From Sphingobacterium thalpophilum (GTDB lineage Bacteria > Bacteroidota > Bacteroidia > Flavobacteriales > Flavobacteriaceae): a stretch of DNA of 6,021 bases. The notes beneath the pieces are model-generated. The model did not search any database. It saw only the letters and a program-made list of their open reading frames with translations, and was not told the DNA's origin. Every line of letters begins with the position of its first letter. Position 1 is the stretch's first letter. Positions 5,278-6,021 of this stretch are shown piece by piece. The position numbers and the translations under genes were made by a program. The stretch spans positions 1 through 6,021 of the forward strand of contig CALPOS020000137.1 in assembly GCA_943325255.2 (NCBI GenBank), written 5' to 3'.

Positions 5278-6021
5278 CTAGGGCATCAGTTCACCCACAT
5301 GCTTTTTGATATTTTCAGCAATTTTCTGCGTGGGCAAATCATTGGCATCGCCACCAAACGGATCTTCAATTTCTTCGGCAATTAGTTCCAAACTCGCCAA
5401 TACATAAAAGATAAAAACCACAACCGGTGCCGTATAATAACCCAAACTAAACGAATAACCAAAAGGCAAAGTCATCACGTAAAAGAAAATAAACTTCTTG
5501 ATAAACGCACTGTACGAGTAGGGAATAGGCGTGTTTTTTATTCTTTCACAAGCACCGCAAATGTCGGTAAACGATTGTATTTCGGCATTCAAAATAATCA
5601 ATTGGTCACCTGATATTTTTTTGGCCTCATACAAATCATTCAATTTTTGAAACATCTTTTTCGCCACTTGATTGGGTCTGTGCAAATGATGGTCAATTTC
5701 CAAATCGACATCCTCAAACAACTGTAGACTCGTTTCATCATTGCTCAAATGCTGGTGCAACACCGCAGCATACGCTGGAATCATGCGTTTGAAATAATGC
5801 TGATCCTGTCCGTCTTTTAGAATGACAGCGAGCTTCAAGGCAAAATTCCGACTGTTGTTGACCAACGCACCCCACAATTTTCGGCCTTCCCACCAACGGT
5901 CATAAGCAGTATTCGTTCTGAAAACTAGCAATAACGTGATTACAAAACCTAGCATTCCGTGCATAATCGTTATGTTTTTTACATAGCTCTTTTCGTCTAA
6001 TTTCCAATATTCCACTTCAGC
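5278..6021 (-). CDS. Bestrophin-family anion channel (5' end outside window)
   Basis: The visible 247 residues run to a TAG at 5280-5278. The N-terminal part is missing (bacterial homologues have about 285-305 aa). The GTG at 6015 could be read as a start, but the frame stays open to the window edge and family members have a further membrane segment upstream, so it is probably an internal valine. Family hallmarks are clear: a hydrophobic segment (MHGMLGFVITLLLVF) followed by RTNTAYDRWWEGRKLWG and LVNNSRN, and near the C-terminus the membrane segments around FIFFYVMTLPFGYSF and APVVVFIFYVLASLELIAEE, ending in EEIEDPFGGDANDLP. This is the bestrophin / UPF0187 family (PF01062; E. coli YneE), pentameric inner-membrane channels. 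Bacterial homologues vary in ion selectivity, so the transported ion cannot be told from this sequence. The stop codon falls at the start of the downstream repeat. Confidence 0.92.
   Translation of the reverse strand, partial: AEVEYWKLDEKSYVKNITIMHGMLGFVITLLLVFRTNTAYDRWWEGRKLWGALVNNSRNFALKLAVILKDGQDQHYFKRMIPAYAAVLHQHLSNDETSLQLFEDVDLEIDHHLHRPNQVAKKMFQKLNDLYEAKKISGDQLIILNAEIQSFTDICGACERIKNTPIPYSYSAFIKKFIFFYVMTLPFGYSFSLGYYTAPVVVFIFYVLASLELIAEEIEDPFGGDANDLPTQKIAENIKKHVGELMP

Noticed and set aside
6013..6015. GTG as the true start of the bestrophin-family gene
   Set aside because: The frame is open to the window edge and the family has additional conserved N-terminal sequence, so the gene most likely continues outside the window.

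Overview
The window looks like part of a Bacteroidota chromosome, most likely Flavobacterium or a close relative. The DNA is AT-rich. Gene starts lack Shine-Dalgarno sequences, and four of them follow a TAnnTTTG motif, the -7 element of Bacteroidota promoters. Every gene I can support lies on the minus strand, so transcription runs from high to low coordinates.

In transcription order, the window opens with the 3' part of a bestrophin-family anion channel gene (5278-6021, 5' end outside). A 196-bp spacer follows. It carries a composite repeat or terminator (about 5186-5273) and the promoter of pheT. Next comes pheT (2661-5081), the complete phenylalanyl-tRNA synthetase beta chain with its editing site intact; pheS is not beside it. 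A small secreted helical protein of unknown function (2225-2614) follows with its own promoter. The spacer at 2053-2224 holds a perfect 20-bp inverted repeat (2134-2197), a 7-bp tandem repeat and a promoter. A pRiA4b ORF-3 (IS1096 passenger) family protein (1504-2052) comes next. The last gene is a nearly complete YejK/NdpA-type nucleoid-associated protein (1-1021, 3' end outside).

The most unusual part is 1025-1500, which fills almost the whole gap between the last two genes. It is a gene for an S23/23S-rRNA-intervening-sequence type four-helix-bundle protein, broken by one in-frame TAA at codon 57. It is bracketed by 40-bp inverted repeats (35 of 40 positions match), each arm built of 8-bp tandem units of the form TGAGTnnC. 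The whole resembles a small, possibly mobile cassette, organised like the intervening sequences known from some bacterial 23S rRNA genes but placed between protein genes.

The genes do not form an obvious pathway. They look like separately transcribed housekeeping and accessory genes separated by repeat-rich spacers. The only case where neighbours may depend on each other is the nucleoid-associated protein gene: its start codon lies 5 bases from the cassette's inverted repeat, and I see no promoter directly in front of it.
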